A stretch of 64,000 nucleotides of DNA from an uncultured Acetatifactor sp. (GTDB lineage: Bacteria; Bacillota; Clostridia; Lachnospirales; Lachnospiraceae), in assembly GCA_910589035.1 (NCBI GenBank), contig CAJUSI010000096.1:17159-81158 (forward strand), read 5' to 3'. The notes under the pieces are model-generated. The model was not told the origin of the DNA and ran no database searches. It saw nothing but the letters and a program-made list of their open reading frames with translations. The position numbers were made by a program, and so were the translations under genes. Below, piece after piece: positions 8,222-17,374 of this stretch. The first letter of the stretch is position 1. Each line of letters begins with the position of its first letter.

Positions 8222-9808
8222 ATGGGAATTGTGAAGAAGGGAAAATACGACGAGAGGAAATTTTTCGGAAGGGCAGCCGCCCTGTGGCTTGCCGTTCTGG
8301 CTTTGCTGGGCGGCTGCGGGGAGGAAGCGCCGGATGAGGAGGATGGGAGCAGACAGCCCATCGTCAATTTCCGGGCGCTGACCCTGGGAAACATGCCGGA
8401 AGGGGGGATGGATGAGATTTACCGGCAGCTGGACGCGCTCACCATCCCGGAGCTGAACTGTACGTTGCGGTTTGATTTTATTCCCTGGGGGAATGAGCGG
8501 AGGCAGCTGAACATAGCCACGGCCTCTGGGGAGTATGATTTTATTCCCGGGGGTGTTTTCTCCGATTACAGGACGCTGGTGTATAAGAATGCTTTTCTGG
8601 ATTTGAACGAATATCTGGATGCGGTGCCGGCGCTGGCAGAGCATTATGCCACCTATGATGTGAATACGCTGAAAAAATGTGAGATCAACGGGGGGCTGTA
8701 CGGGCTGCCCCAGTTCGGTCAGGGGGAGGTCATGAGCGGCGGGGAGGGTTTTTTATACAGAGAGGATCTGCGCAGGGAGTGGGGGCTGGAGGAGATCCGT
8801 GATCTGGAGACTATGGAGGCCTATCTGTACCGGGCCAAAGAGGAGGAGCGGTACAGGGACATGCCGCTGATCACGGACAACCGGGTGTGGAGCAGTCTGT
8901 GGCTGATGATCACCAAAGAGAAATATCTGGAGATCAACAGCTGTCTGGAGACCCCTTTCCTGGTGGTGGAGGCCGAAGCGCCCTACCGAGTGCTCAACCG
9001 CATGGAGACGCCGGAGTTCAAAGAAGTGCTGGCCTATATTTGGAAGTGGAAGCGGGACGGGATCCTGGATTCGGATATGCTGGCCAGGTCCGACAACGAA
9101 GGGGAGCTGGGGAAGAGCCTGCTGCTGGAGGACAGGAAGCCCTGTGAGACCAACAATCCCCTCTGGTCCGTGAACACTCACTGGATACCGGCGCTGGAGG
9201 AGAGACATCCGGACTGGGAATTCGGTTTTTTCACTTACATCTCTCAGAACGGAAAGTATTATGTGGGGTCTCTGGCGGGGAGTTCGGTCACCTCCATCTC
9301 CTCCAAGACCACGGAGCCGGAGCTGGCCATGAAGCTGCTGGAGAAGATCCACACGGACCGGAGGTATTATGATTTGGTGGCCTACGGGGTGGAGGGCAGC
9401 AATTATCATCTGGTGGACGGGAAGATCAGCTTCGAGGGTATCAATCCCAGGAAGCGGTTCGCCTGGACGGCGGTTTCGGACAATCTGTTGAATTATGAAG
9501 GGGTTCCGGTGAACCAGAAATGGAACGACGAGGTGTACAGACCCATTGTGGACTGGCATGAGGAGATCGGCATGGGGGCGGAGGATATTCCGCTGGACGG
9601 TTTCACTTTTGTACAGTCCGGTTCGGAGCAGGCAGCGGTGGAACGGGTGTGGCTCCAGTATTTTCAGCCCCTGGTGTGCGGATACGGGGAGGACTATCAG
9701 CAGGAGCTGGAGGAGGCCAACAGACGTCTGCGGGAAGCCGGCTTTGACAGGTATCTTGAGGCGATTCAGGAGCAGCTGACGGACTATGCCGGGACGAAGG
9801 CGGATTGA
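8222..9808 (+). CDS. Extracellular sugar-binding lipoprotein linked to the two-component system
   Basis: A 528-residue solute-binding protein of the LplA-like family. The signal peptide runs from about residue 12 with a hydrophobic core and the lipobox LLGGC, acylated at C32. An upstream TTG in the same frame (8171) overlaps the kinase stop, but the start at 8222 gives a normal lipoprotein signal. It is not next to permease genes: kinase before, YesL after, and the permeases come later with their own binding protein. That suggests a sensing role or shared use of the same importer. Behind it, 9800-9900 carries imperfect repeats of GGATTGACCG..GGCAGATGGA. Confidence 0.82.
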   Translation: MGIVKKGKYDERKFFGRAAALWLAVLALLGGCGEEAPDEEDGSRQPIVNFRALTLGNMPEGGMDEIYRQLDALTIPELNCTLRFDFIPWGNERRQLNIATASGEYDFIPGGVFSDYRTLVYKNAFLDLNEYLDAVPALAEHYATYDVNTLKKCEINGGLYGLPQFGQGEVMSGGEGFLYREDLRREWGLEEIRDLETMEAYLYRAKEEERYRDMPLITDNRVWSSLWLMITKEKYLEINSCLETPFLVVEAEAPYRVLNRMETPEFKEVLAYIWKWKRDGILDSDMLARSDNEGELGKSLLLEDRKPCETNNPLWSVNTHWIPALEERHPDWEFGFFTYISQNGKYYVGSLAGSSVTSISSKTTEPELAMKLLEKIHTDRRYYDLVAYGVEGSNYHLVDGKISFEGINPRKRFAWTAVSDNLLNYEGVPVNQKWNDEVYRPIVDWHEEIGMGAEDIPLDGFTFVQSGSEQAAVERVWLQYFQPLVCGYGEDYQQELEEANRRLREAGFDRYLEAIQEQLTDYAGTKAD

Positions 9809-9978
9809 CCGTTGGCAGATGGAACGCCGGAGTGACTGCTGCCGGATTGACCGCCGGCAGATGGACTGCCGCAGGGCTGACCGCTGCCGACTGACTGTAG
9901 GGAGACAAAAATGGGCGGGGACGGAAATCAGGGCCGCCCGAAGGCGCCGGCGCCGAGAGCCGGCATGGAGGTGTGGAG

Positions 9979-10608
9979 ATGAATCTTTTCAGCTTAAATT
10001 CTCCTTTTGCAAGGGGGATCAACAAACTGGTGATGATGTTGTACGCGGGCGTGCTCTGGTTTGTGTGCAGCCTTCCCATCGTCACCTGGGGGGCGGCTGC
10101 TGCGGCTCTCTATGAGGTGATGCTGAAGGCGGTGAAGAATCAGGAGGGGTATATTGCCGCCGGTTTCTTCAAAGCCTTTCGGGCCAATCTGAGGCAGGGG
10201 CTGCAGCTGGGGATTCCTCTGCTGCTGGCCCAGGCGGTGTTCGGCTTCAATCTTTTCTACTACGGCGTGCTGGGCGGAAGGGAATTCCGCGTTCAGACGG
10301 TGGTTTTCGCGCTGCTTTCTCTGCTGACTTTGACGCTTTCCTCCTATGTGTTCGCCATTGTGGCGAAGTTCGAGAACAGCGCCTCCGGGCATTTCCGGAT
10401 GGCCTGTGTGCTGCTGTTTCGCTGCGGGGGGTGGTCTGCGGCGATTCTGATGATTCAGGTGCTGACGGTGTTTCTGATCTGGTTTTTCGTCTATCTTCCC
10501 GTCCTCTTTATCATGGGGATCAGCGGGTATCTGCAGGCTGTGATATTTGACCATGTCTTTCAGGGGCTGATCGACAGGGGGGATATTACGGAGGAGGCGG
10601 AGTCCTGA
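9979..10608 (+). CDS. yesL: YesL family (DUF624) membrane protein
   Basis: A 209-residue membrane protein with four to five hydrophobic helices. The N-terminus NLFSLNSPFARGINKL and the WFVCSLPIVTWGAAAAALYEV segment are typical of DUF624/YesL proteins, which accompany YesN/YesM regulators and LplB/LplC importers in Firmicutes. The biochemical role of YesL is not known. The start at 9979 is chosen over GTG at 9973 because GGAGG lies seven bases before it. It is the last gene before a terminator at 10691. Confidence 0.88.
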   Translation: MNLFSLNSPFARGINKLVMMLYAGVLWFVCSLPIVTWGAAAAALYEVMLKAVKNQEGYIAAGFFKAFRANLRQGLQLGIPLLLAQAVFGFNLFYYGVLGGREFRVQTVVFALLSLLTLTLSSYVFAIVAKFENSASGHFRMACVLLFRCGGWSAAILMIQVLTVFLIWFFVYLPVLFIMGISGYLQAVIFDHVFQGLIDRGDITEEAES

Positions 10609-10690
10609 CAGGAAAATCCGATTTGTTAATTTTTTGTCCAAGAAATTGATTTTTCCTCCAATCCGTCGGCGGGCGGAAGAGTGAAACCAG

Positions 10691-10716
10691 GGAACCAGTT
10701 TGATGGTTCCTTTTTC
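10691..10716 (+). terminator. Rho-independent terminator after yesL
   Basis: GGAACCA and TGGTTCC pair around GTTTGA and are followed by TTTTTC. It closes the regulator-kinase-lipoprotein-YesL operon. Confidence 0.8.
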
Positions 10717-10757
10717 TATGGGAGTTATTCTGTGCCAGAATATCCGCAATCTTCAAA

Positions 10758-10814
10758 AATTACCCTTTTTCCAGTTTTTTTCCTATAGGTTTCCCGATTT
10801 GCGGATTTTATAAT
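10758..10814 (+). promoter_or_regulatory. lplB promoter region with shared motif, copy B
   Basis: The motif AATTACCCTTTTTCCAGT (10758 onward) repeats the one at 4387. A TATAAT -10 hexamer lies at 10809-10814. No acceptable -35 hexamer is found 16-18 bases upstream, as expected for a promoter that needs an activator. An AraC-type regulator is encoded in the preceding operon, so positive control is a fair inference. Confidence 0.5.
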
Positions 10815-10907
10815 AAGAACAATCAATCGGCATCTGTCTCAGAGGCGGCATGTGAACCGGCGGTTCACGCCTCTGGCATAGGCGCAGGAGAATCAGGAGG
10901 GAACAGG

Positions 10908-11870
10908 GTGAAAAAGACGAAGACGAAGGCTGTGAAGCCCTACAGGGAGCATCTGGGCTTCAAGGGCGGCCTGCAGGAACTGTGGAAAAACAAAATGCTC
11001 TATCTCATGACTTTGCCCACCATTATCTGGGTATTGATCTTCTGTTATTATCCCATGTACGGCGTGCTGATCGCCTTCAAGGATTTCAGCTATAAGAAGG
11101 GAATCTGGGGGAGTCCCTGGGTGGGGCTTAAGAATTTTCAGTTCCTTTTCAATTACAAGGGCGTGGGGCGGATCTTTTTCAACACGATTTTCCTGAATGT
11201 GCTCTTCATTGCCAGCGGCACTATTTTGTCCATTATTCTGGCCCTGGTTTTTGTGGAGATCAAGAATAAGGTTTACAACAAGGTGGTGCAGACCATCGCC
11301 ATCTTCCCCCATTTTGTCTCCTGGACCGTGGTGGCCATGTTCATGAGCGGTATCATCGGCGGCAGCGGCATTATGACGAGATGGATTGTGGAGAGCGGAG
11401 GGGAGGATCCCGCATTCTACACTTCCCCGGGGTGGTGGCCTTTGATTCTGGTCCTGTTGAAGATCTGGCAGGGGGCCGGGTACGGAACCATCGTGTATGT
11501 GGCGGCCATCACGGGCTTCGATCAGGAAATGTACGAGGCGGCCAGGGTGGACGGGGCCACGAGGCTGCAGCAGATTACGAAGATTACCATGCCGCTGCTC
11601 AAGACCACGGCCATCATGCTGACCATCATGAGTGTTGGAAAGATTTTCAATGGGGATTTCGGCATGATTTACGCTCTGGTGGGGGACAATGCTTCTCTCT
11701 ATCCCACCACGGATGTCATCGATACCTTCGTGTATCGGGCGTTGCGGCAGCTGAACAATCTGGGTATGAGCACCGCCACCAGCTTCTTCCAGTCCATCGT
11801 TGGATTGTTTCTGGTGTTTACCACGAATTTTGTCACCAAGAAGGTGGAGCCGGATGCGGCGATTTTTTAG
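10908..11870 (+). CDS. Sugar ABC importer permease, LplB-like
   Basis: A 320-residue inner-membrane permease with about six helices. The binding-protein-dependent transport motif EAAx3G is visible as EAARVDGATRLQQITKITMP (residues about 205-225). LMTLPTIIWVLIFCYYPMYG is the first helix and is diagnostic of the LplB/YtcP group, which carries complex or oligomeric sugars. GTG start with AGGAGG eight bases upstream. It works with the LplC-like permease at 11999 and the binding protein at 13168; no ATPase gene is in the window, which is normal because these systems share an MsmK-type ATPase. Confidence 0.93.
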   Translation: MKKTKTKAVKPYREHLGFKGGLQELWKNKMLYLMTLPTIIWVLIFCYYPMYGVLIAFKDFSYKKGIWGSPWVGLKNFQFLFNYKGVGRIFFNTIFLNVLFIASGTILSIILALVFVEIKNKVYNKVVQTIAIFPHFVSWTVVAMFMSGIIGGSGIMTRWIVESGGEDPAFYTSPGWWPLILVLLKIWQGAGYGTIVYVAAITGFDQEMYEAARVDGATRLQQITKITMPLLKTTAIMLTIMSVGKIFNGDFGMIYALVGDNASLYPTTDVIDTFVYRALRQLNNLGMSTATSFFQSIVGLFLVFTTNFVTKKVEPDAAIF

Positions 11871-11998
11871 AAGCCGGATTGCGTTTCGGCTCTGTCAACT
11901 GCGGGAACCGGGGAAGTGCGGACGTATAGGAGAGAATGCAGGTGTGAACGTTCTTTCAGAAGATAGAAAGATTACAGGAGCGGGAGGAAATAAATCAA

Positions 11999-12907
11999 AT
12001 GGGTAAAGTAAAAATAAAGTCCAGGGGCATCAAAAAGTCCAGGGGCGAGATCGTATTTGAGGTCGTGGTATATGCCATAGCCACAGTGTTCTGTGTGTAC
12101 TGTCTTTTCCCCTTTGCCATTATTCTGGGGAGCAGCTTTGAGACGGAGGCTAATTTCGCAACCAACGGTTTTCCCATCATTCCCAAGGATTTCACGATTC
12201 AGGCCTACCAGGTAGTGCTGGGGGACGCTCAGATATTCCGGGCTTACGGGGTGACGATTCTGACCACGGTTGTGGGAACCATATTCAGCATGTTCCTGAC
12301 CATCACAATGGCCTATCCCCTCTCTCTGAAAAAGGTGAAATTCCGCAATGTGATTACCTTCTTTGTATATTTCACCATGCTCTTCGGGGGAGGCCTGGTG
12401 CCTACATATTTGCTGATCACCAAGAATCTGGGACTGAAGGATAACCTTCTGGTGCTGATCATCCCGGTGGCATTCGGGGCCTGGAATATGTTCCTGATGC
12501 GGAATTTCTTCAACGGCATTCCTCATGAGCTGTCGGAGTCGGCCTATATGGATGGGGCAAATGATTTCCAGATTCTTTGGAAGATCGTGCTCCCGGTGTC
12601 CGTTCCGGGTATCGCCACCTTAAGCCTGTTCTATGCGCTGGGGTATTGGAATCAGTGGTTCAACGCCATGCTGTATCTGGACAACAATAAGCTCTTTCCG
12701 CTGCAGTATCTGCTGATGCGTATGCTGCGGAATGCGGATGCCATGCGGGAGATGGCGCGGAGCACGGGGATGTCGGCCGGGGAGATTCCCACCAACTCTT
12801 TGCGCATGGCTACCACGGTGGTGGCAATCGGTCCCATCATTTTCCTGTACCCTTATGTGCAGAAGTATTTTACCAGCGGGCTCACGGTGGGGGCGATCAA
12901 GGGGTAA
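11999..12907 (+). CDS. Sugar ABC importer permease, LplC-like
   Basis: A 302-residue permease of the carbohydrate ABC transporter family, second partner of the LplB-like protein. It has six predicted helices and the EAA loop as ESAYMDGANDFQILWKIVLP. The C-terminus LYPYVQKYFTSGLTVGAIKG is the standard LplC ending. The start has GGAGG twelve bases before it. It forms the inner-membrane channel that delivers oligosaccharides to the cytoplasmic glycosidases downstream. Confidence 0.93.
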   Translation: MGKVKIKSRGIKKSRGEIVFEVVVYAIATVFCVYCLFPFAIILGSSFETEANFATNGFPIIPKDFTIQAYQVVLGDAQIFRAYGVTILTTVVGTIFSMFLTITMAYPLSLKKVKFRNVITFFVYFTMLFGGGLVPTYLLITKNLGLKDNLLVLIIPVAFGAWNMFLMRNFFNGIPHELSESAYMDGANDFQILWKIVLPVSVPGIATLSLFYALGYWNQWFNAMLYLDNNKLFPLQYLLMRMLRNADAMREMARSTGMSAGEIPTNSLRMATTVVAIGPIIFLYPYVQKYFTSGLTVGAIKG

Positions 12908-12959
12908 AGCCGGAGCCGGGACGGTTTCTGATGCAGGATGGAAAATCGGTTTATTGCTC

Positions 12960-13071
12960 TGCGGTCTGAAAGGATTGAGGTTTGAAAGGGCTGAGGTCTG
13001 AAAGAGCTGAGGTTTGAAAGGGCTGAGGTCTGAGAAGGCGGAGGCTTGAGAAGGCTGGGGCCCGAAAGGGC
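12960..13071 (+). repeat. Seven tandem copies of a 16-bp repeat
   Basis: Units of the form TGAGGTYTGAAAGGGC follow one another without spacers (12960, 12976, 12992, 13008, 13024, 13040, 13056), with a few substitutions, more in the outer copies. All lie between the LplC gene and the binding-protein gene. The unit length is not a multiple of three and no gene covers it. Copy number could vary between strains. Confidence 0.85.
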
Positions 13072-13167
13072 GGCAGGGCTGTAAATAAAAAGGGTGTCTG
13101 CCGGATTTCCCGCCGGGATTCCGTGCGGTGAGGGCGGACGCGGAACTATAATTAAGGAGGAGAGAAA

Positions 13168-14865
13168 ATGAAAAGCAAGTTATTCAAAAAGACCATGGCT
13201 CTGGCTATGGCAGGAGCAATGACTCTGTCTCTGGCAGCCTGCGGCGATGATGCTCCGGAGAGCGGTGCGCAGCAGTCGGGACAGCAGGAGTCTGCAGGGG
13301 GATCTTCAGAAGAGTCTCAGGACAGTGAGGAGCAGGCGCAGACACCTGAGATGGAGGATACCACTATCCATATCCGGGTCATGAACGAATTCCGCAATCT
13401 GGACAAGGTTCTGGAGAAGTATGAGGAGATGACCAAGGATGATCCCATCATGAGCAAGATTCATCCGGAGTTCGTGTGGGTGGCCGGCGGCGATTACAAG
13501 GATAAGCTGACCACGGCCATGATCGGGCAGGAGGATTTCGATCTGATGTTCTGCGGCGGCTGGCATGGATTGAGCGGCTTTATACAGGACGGCAATTTCG
13601 CGGATCTGTCCTCTTATTTTAACAATGACGCATTCCCGGGGCTGAAAAATGCCTTTTCCGAGGATTTCGTGCAGGCTATGACTTCTTATATCCGCCAGGA
13701 GGACGGTTCCTATATGAAGGGGGTCTACGGTATCAATCTGGCAACCTTCTATGAGGATACCAGAGGATTTATGTACCGGGAGGACCTGCGCAAGAAGTAT
13801 GAATGCGCTCCCATCACGGACGAGGACAGCCTGTTTGAGTTCGTGAAGACGGTGCAGGAGAAGGAGGAGGGCATGATCGGCGTAAGCCTCTGGAACTTCT
13901 TCCGCATGGATTCTCCCTGGTATTCCGCGAAGCATGACCATGTGTTCACCCAGGATAATGTCAATGTGCTGGGCGACCAGACTTGGGTATGGGTGGGCTT
14001 GAGCGACGATAACAGGACGGTTCTCAATGTGGTGGTTCCCGGGGATTCCGCGGAGGAATTCGCGAAGATGCCCGCGGGCTATCAGGAGGATTTCATCAGC
14101 AAATTTATCCAGGAGCGCACCAAATGGAATCCTTATCTGAATCCCAACCGGGGCGGCACGGATACGGTGGAGAAGCCCGCAGCCATCTCCTACAGCACCT
14201 TAAGCGAGTATGAGAGCAAGGTGAAGGGGGCTCTGGAGGTCAATCCGGATGAGGAATACGGATTTTATGTAATTGAGGATGCGCAGCGCAATATGGAAGA
14301 AGGCGCCGTGATCTGCGATATGGCAACCAACAACTGGCTGGTGGTTCCCGAGTGGTCCGAGAAGACCGACGCGGTGATGTATTTCCTTGACTGGATGTTC
14401 GGCAGCCAGGAGGCCCATGACCTGTTCGAGCTGGGTATCCAGGGCGAGGACTGGGAAGCGGTAGGCGAGGACGGCTATAAGAAGCTGGATGTGGATGAGA
14501 GCATCGCTTACTCCATGCCTACTTATTCCTTCACCCAGAATCCCACTTACATCCGTGTGAGCGAGTTTGTGAGCGGGAACGAGGAGATCAAGTCCCGTTT
14601 CGACTATATGTATGATACTTCCACCTATGAGCTGAGCCCTCTGGCCGGATTTGTGTTTGACGCCACCAATGTGGAGACGCAGATCGCCAATGTGTCCGCT
14701 CTGTCCAACGAGCTGCAGCTGACCATTTCCCTGTATGATGCGGACGAGGCGGTGGAGAAGATCAATCAGTGGCATAAGGACGCTATGGAAGTGGGTCTGG
14801 AGGAGATTCGCGCGGAGCTGATTTCTCAGATTCAGGCGTTCCTGGATGCGAAGAATGCGAACTGA
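13168..14865 (+). CDS. Sugar-binding lipoprotein of the LplB/LplC importer
   Basis: A 565-residue extracellular solute-binding protein. The signal peptide ends in the lipobox SLAAC, with C25 as the acylated residue, followed by a Ser/Gln/Glu-rich linker to about residue 60. The rest fits the LplA-like binding proteins (DUF3502-type C-terminal region). AAGGAGGAG stands nine bases before the start. As the third gene after the two permeases it is the dedicated receptor. It is not a close duplicate of the lipoprotein at 8222; the two share only the family pattern. Confidence 0.9.
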   Translation: MKSKLFKKTMALAMAGAMTLSLAACGDDAPESGAQQSGQQESAGGSSEESQDSEEQAQTPEMEDTTIHIRVMNEFRNLDKVLEKYEEMTKDDPIMSKIHPEFVWVAGGDYKDKLTTAMIGQEDFDLMFCGGWHGLSGFIQDGNFADLSSYFNNDAFPGLKNAFSEDFVQAMTSYIRQEDGSYMKGVYGINLATFYEDTRGFMYREDLRKKYECAPITDEDSLFEFVKTVQEKEEGMIGVSLWNFFRMDSPWYSAKHDHVFTQDNVNVLGDQTWVWVGLSDDNRTVLNVVVPGDSAEEFAKMPAGYQEDFISKFIQERTKWNPYLNPNRGGTDTVEKPAAISYSTLSEYESKVKGALEVNPDEEYGFYVIEDAQRNMEEGAVICDMATNNWLVVPEWSEKTDAVMYFLDWMFGSQEAHDLFELGIQGEDWEAVGEDGYKKLDVDESIAYSMPTYSFTQNPTYIRVSEFVSGNEEIKSRFDYMYDTSTYELSPLAGFVFDATNVETQIANVSALSNELQLTISLYDADEAVEKINQWHKDAMEVGLEEIRAELISQIQAFLDAKNAN

Positions 14866-14948
14866 ATTTCCGTGGGGCCGGCGGCAGAGTCATGTATAGA
14901 TTGGGCTCTTCGCCCATGAAAGGGGAACGGGCCATATGCTTACGGAAG

Positions 14949-14990
14949 GAGGCGGCTGCAGGGGGAGAGCCTGGGCTGCCTCTTTTCTCA
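14949..14990 (+). terminator. Rho-independent terminator after the importer genes
   Basis: GAGGCGGCT pairs with GGCTGCCTC (one G-T pair) and runs into TTTTCTCATTCT. It separates the importer genes from the glycosidase genes. The whole gap 14866-15236 is 371 bases long; besides this hairpin I see only the strong ribosome binding site AAGGAGGAGG before 15237. Confidence 0.65.
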
Positions 14991-15236
14991 TTCTGCCGGA
15001 TATGTTTATTCCCGCGGGCAATGAGCCAGGCGCGGACAAAATGCTTTGGGGGCGCATGCAGGCGGAAAGTCCGTCATTCCGGGCGGGATGGGCGTGGGGC
15101 TATTGCCACATCCGGGTCTTCATTTTATATTGAATGAAATGGATATATCATAATGCAATCCGGATGAAACCGGTTGGGCAGTATATAGAATCATTTTGAA
15201 TCCCGGCGCTGCCGGCGAGAAGAAGGAGGAGGCACA

Positions 15237-17177
15237 ATGCACAGAATTTACCATGTATCAAAGACAGGATCGGACCGCAACCCGGGGACGGAAGCCGCCC
15301 CGTTTCTCACCATACAGAGAGCGGCGGACGCGGCTCAGGCGGGGGACAGGGTGGTAGTGCACGGGGGCGTGTACCGGGAATGGGTGAGGCCCCGGAACGG
15401 AGGGATGAGCGACAGCTGCCGGATCGTCTATGAAGCCGCGGCAGGGGAGCATGCGGTGATCAAGGGCTCGGAGAGGGTCACCGGCTGGAGCCGTGTGGCG
15501 GGGAATGTGTGGAAGGTGAGTCTGGACTGCGGATTTTTCGGGGATTTCAATCCCTATACCCACCCCGTCAAGGGGGACTGGATTGTGGCCCCCACGGACT
15601 GTGAGGTGCATGTGGGGGAAGTGTATTTAAACGGCAGGTCCTTCTATGAGGCGGCTTCCCTGGAGGAGGTCATGGAGCCGGCCAGGCGGTATGCCAGCCG
15701 TCTGGGCACCTGGGGCGGGCGGCGGGAGGAAATTCTGCGGCCGGAGGACACCGTGTATCAGTGGTGCTGTGAGACGGAGGGCGATATCACCACAATCTAC
15801 GCCAATTTCCAGGGGGCGGATCCCAATGAGGAGGAGACGGAGATCAATGTGCGGAAGGCCTGCTTTTTCCCGGAGAGGACGGGGGTGAATTATATCACTG
15901 TCCGGGGGTTTGAGATGATGCACGCGGCCACTTCCTGGGCGCCGCCCACCGCCATGCAGGAGGGGCTGCTGGGGCCGAACTGGGCCAGGGGCTGGGTCAT
16001 AGAGGACAATGACATCCACGATTCCAAGTGCAGCGGCATCAGTATCGGCAAGGAGGGCAGTACGGGTGAGAATGAATTTACGAAATATCATAGAAAGCCG
16101 GGATACCAGTATCAGATGGAGGCGGTTTTCAGGGCCAGGAATATCGGGTGGGCCAGGGAGCGGGTCGGTTCCCATGTGATCCGGGGCAATGTGATTCATG
16201 ACTGCGGGCAGAACGGGATCGTGGGGCATCTGGGCTGTGTGTTCAGCGAGATTTACGGGAATGAGATATACAATATTGCGGTAAAGCAAGAATTTTACGG
16301 GCATGAGATTGCCGGGATCAAGCTCCATGCGGCAATCGACGTGCAGATTCTTCACAATTACATTCACAACTGCACCCTGGGAACCTGGCTGGACTGGCAG
16401 GCGCAGGGGACGCGGGTGAGCGGCAATATTTACGACGGGAATAACCGGGATCTTATGGTGGAGGTTACCCACGGGCCTTATCTGGTGGACAATAATATTT
16501 TCACATCGCCCTACGCCTTTGACAATGCGGCCCAGGGCGGCGCTTATGTGCATAATCTATGCTGCGGGTTTACCAATTCCTATCCTGTCCCGGACAGGGC
16601 GACGCCCTATCATCTGCCCCATTCCACGGAGGTGCTGGGGACGGCGCCCACTTACGGGTTTGACGACAGGTGGTATCAGAATATTTTCGTGGGGGGAGAG
16701 GAGGAGGGACGTTCCTACGGAACGGCTCTATACGACGGCGCGCCGGTTTCCATGGAGGAGTAGGTGGAGCGGTATCATTTCCTTGGAAGGGGGGATGTGG
16801 AGCAGTTCGCCCTGGTGAAGCAGCCGGCGTACATAGGCGGGAATGTGTACCTGAGGGGCGCGGGGCATTTTGACAGGGAAGAGGCTTATTTTGAAGATGC
16901 CGCGGATCCGGAGGTGAAGATTACCCGGGAAGGGCGGGAGGTTTATCTGGAGATCACGCTGCCGGGGGAGAGCCTGGATGTGGCCGCGGAGGTGATTTCC
17001 ACGGAGAAGCTGGGGATGGTGCGGATCGTGGAGCAGCGGTTTGAGAATCCGGATGGTTCCGCTCTGCGGCTGGAGGAGGATATGGCGGGTAATGAGCGGG
17101 GAGGCCGTCCGGTTCCCGGTCCCCTGGAAGGGCTTCGGGCAGGGCGGAATAAGGTCAAGATATGGACGGCAAAGTGA
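15237..17177 (+). pseudogene. GH120 beta-xylosidase interrupted by an in-frame TAG
   Basis: Read through one TAG codon at 16761-16763, this is a 646-residue protein matching GH120 (the family of the Thermoanaerobacterium XylC) from end to end. It is a right-handed beta-helix enzyme that removes xylose from xylo-oligosaccharides. The expected nucleophile and acid/base sit at D386 (WLDWQAQG) and E409 (VEVTHGPYL), 23 residues apart as in XylC (D382, E405). The stop falls after ..VSMEE, where relatives have a Tyr codon, so a single base change explains it. The frame then continues with GTG for 137 codons encoding the normal C-terminal beta domain. There is no signal peptide. A truncated 508-residue product keeps the catalytic residues; whether it folds is unknown. 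Confidence 0.82.
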
Positions 17178-17374
17178 TTCCCGATTGTGGTGAAATTGTG
17201 CGCAGGGCGGCGTAAATTGGACCGCGGTTATCCAGGGCAGACATTTGTCGGGCTTCGGGCAGGGCGGAACCGGAATTTTGCCGCTTTGGGCAGGCAAATG
17301 TTTTGGGCGTGAGTATAAATCGGATATGACAGGTGCGCGAAGGCGCGCAGGGCATAGGAGTAAGGGAGTATAAA

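Noticed and set aside
12960..13071. Possible CRISPR array
   Set aside because: The 16-bp units abut each other without spacers, and no cas genes are near; it is a simple tandem repeat.
14866..15236. Short frames after the binding-protein gene
   Set aside because: No family, poor ribosome binding sites, and they overlap a terminator hairpin.
16761..16763. TAG as a pyrrolysine codon
   Set aside because: Relatives have Tyr at this place, and no pyl genes or downstream element are visible in the window.
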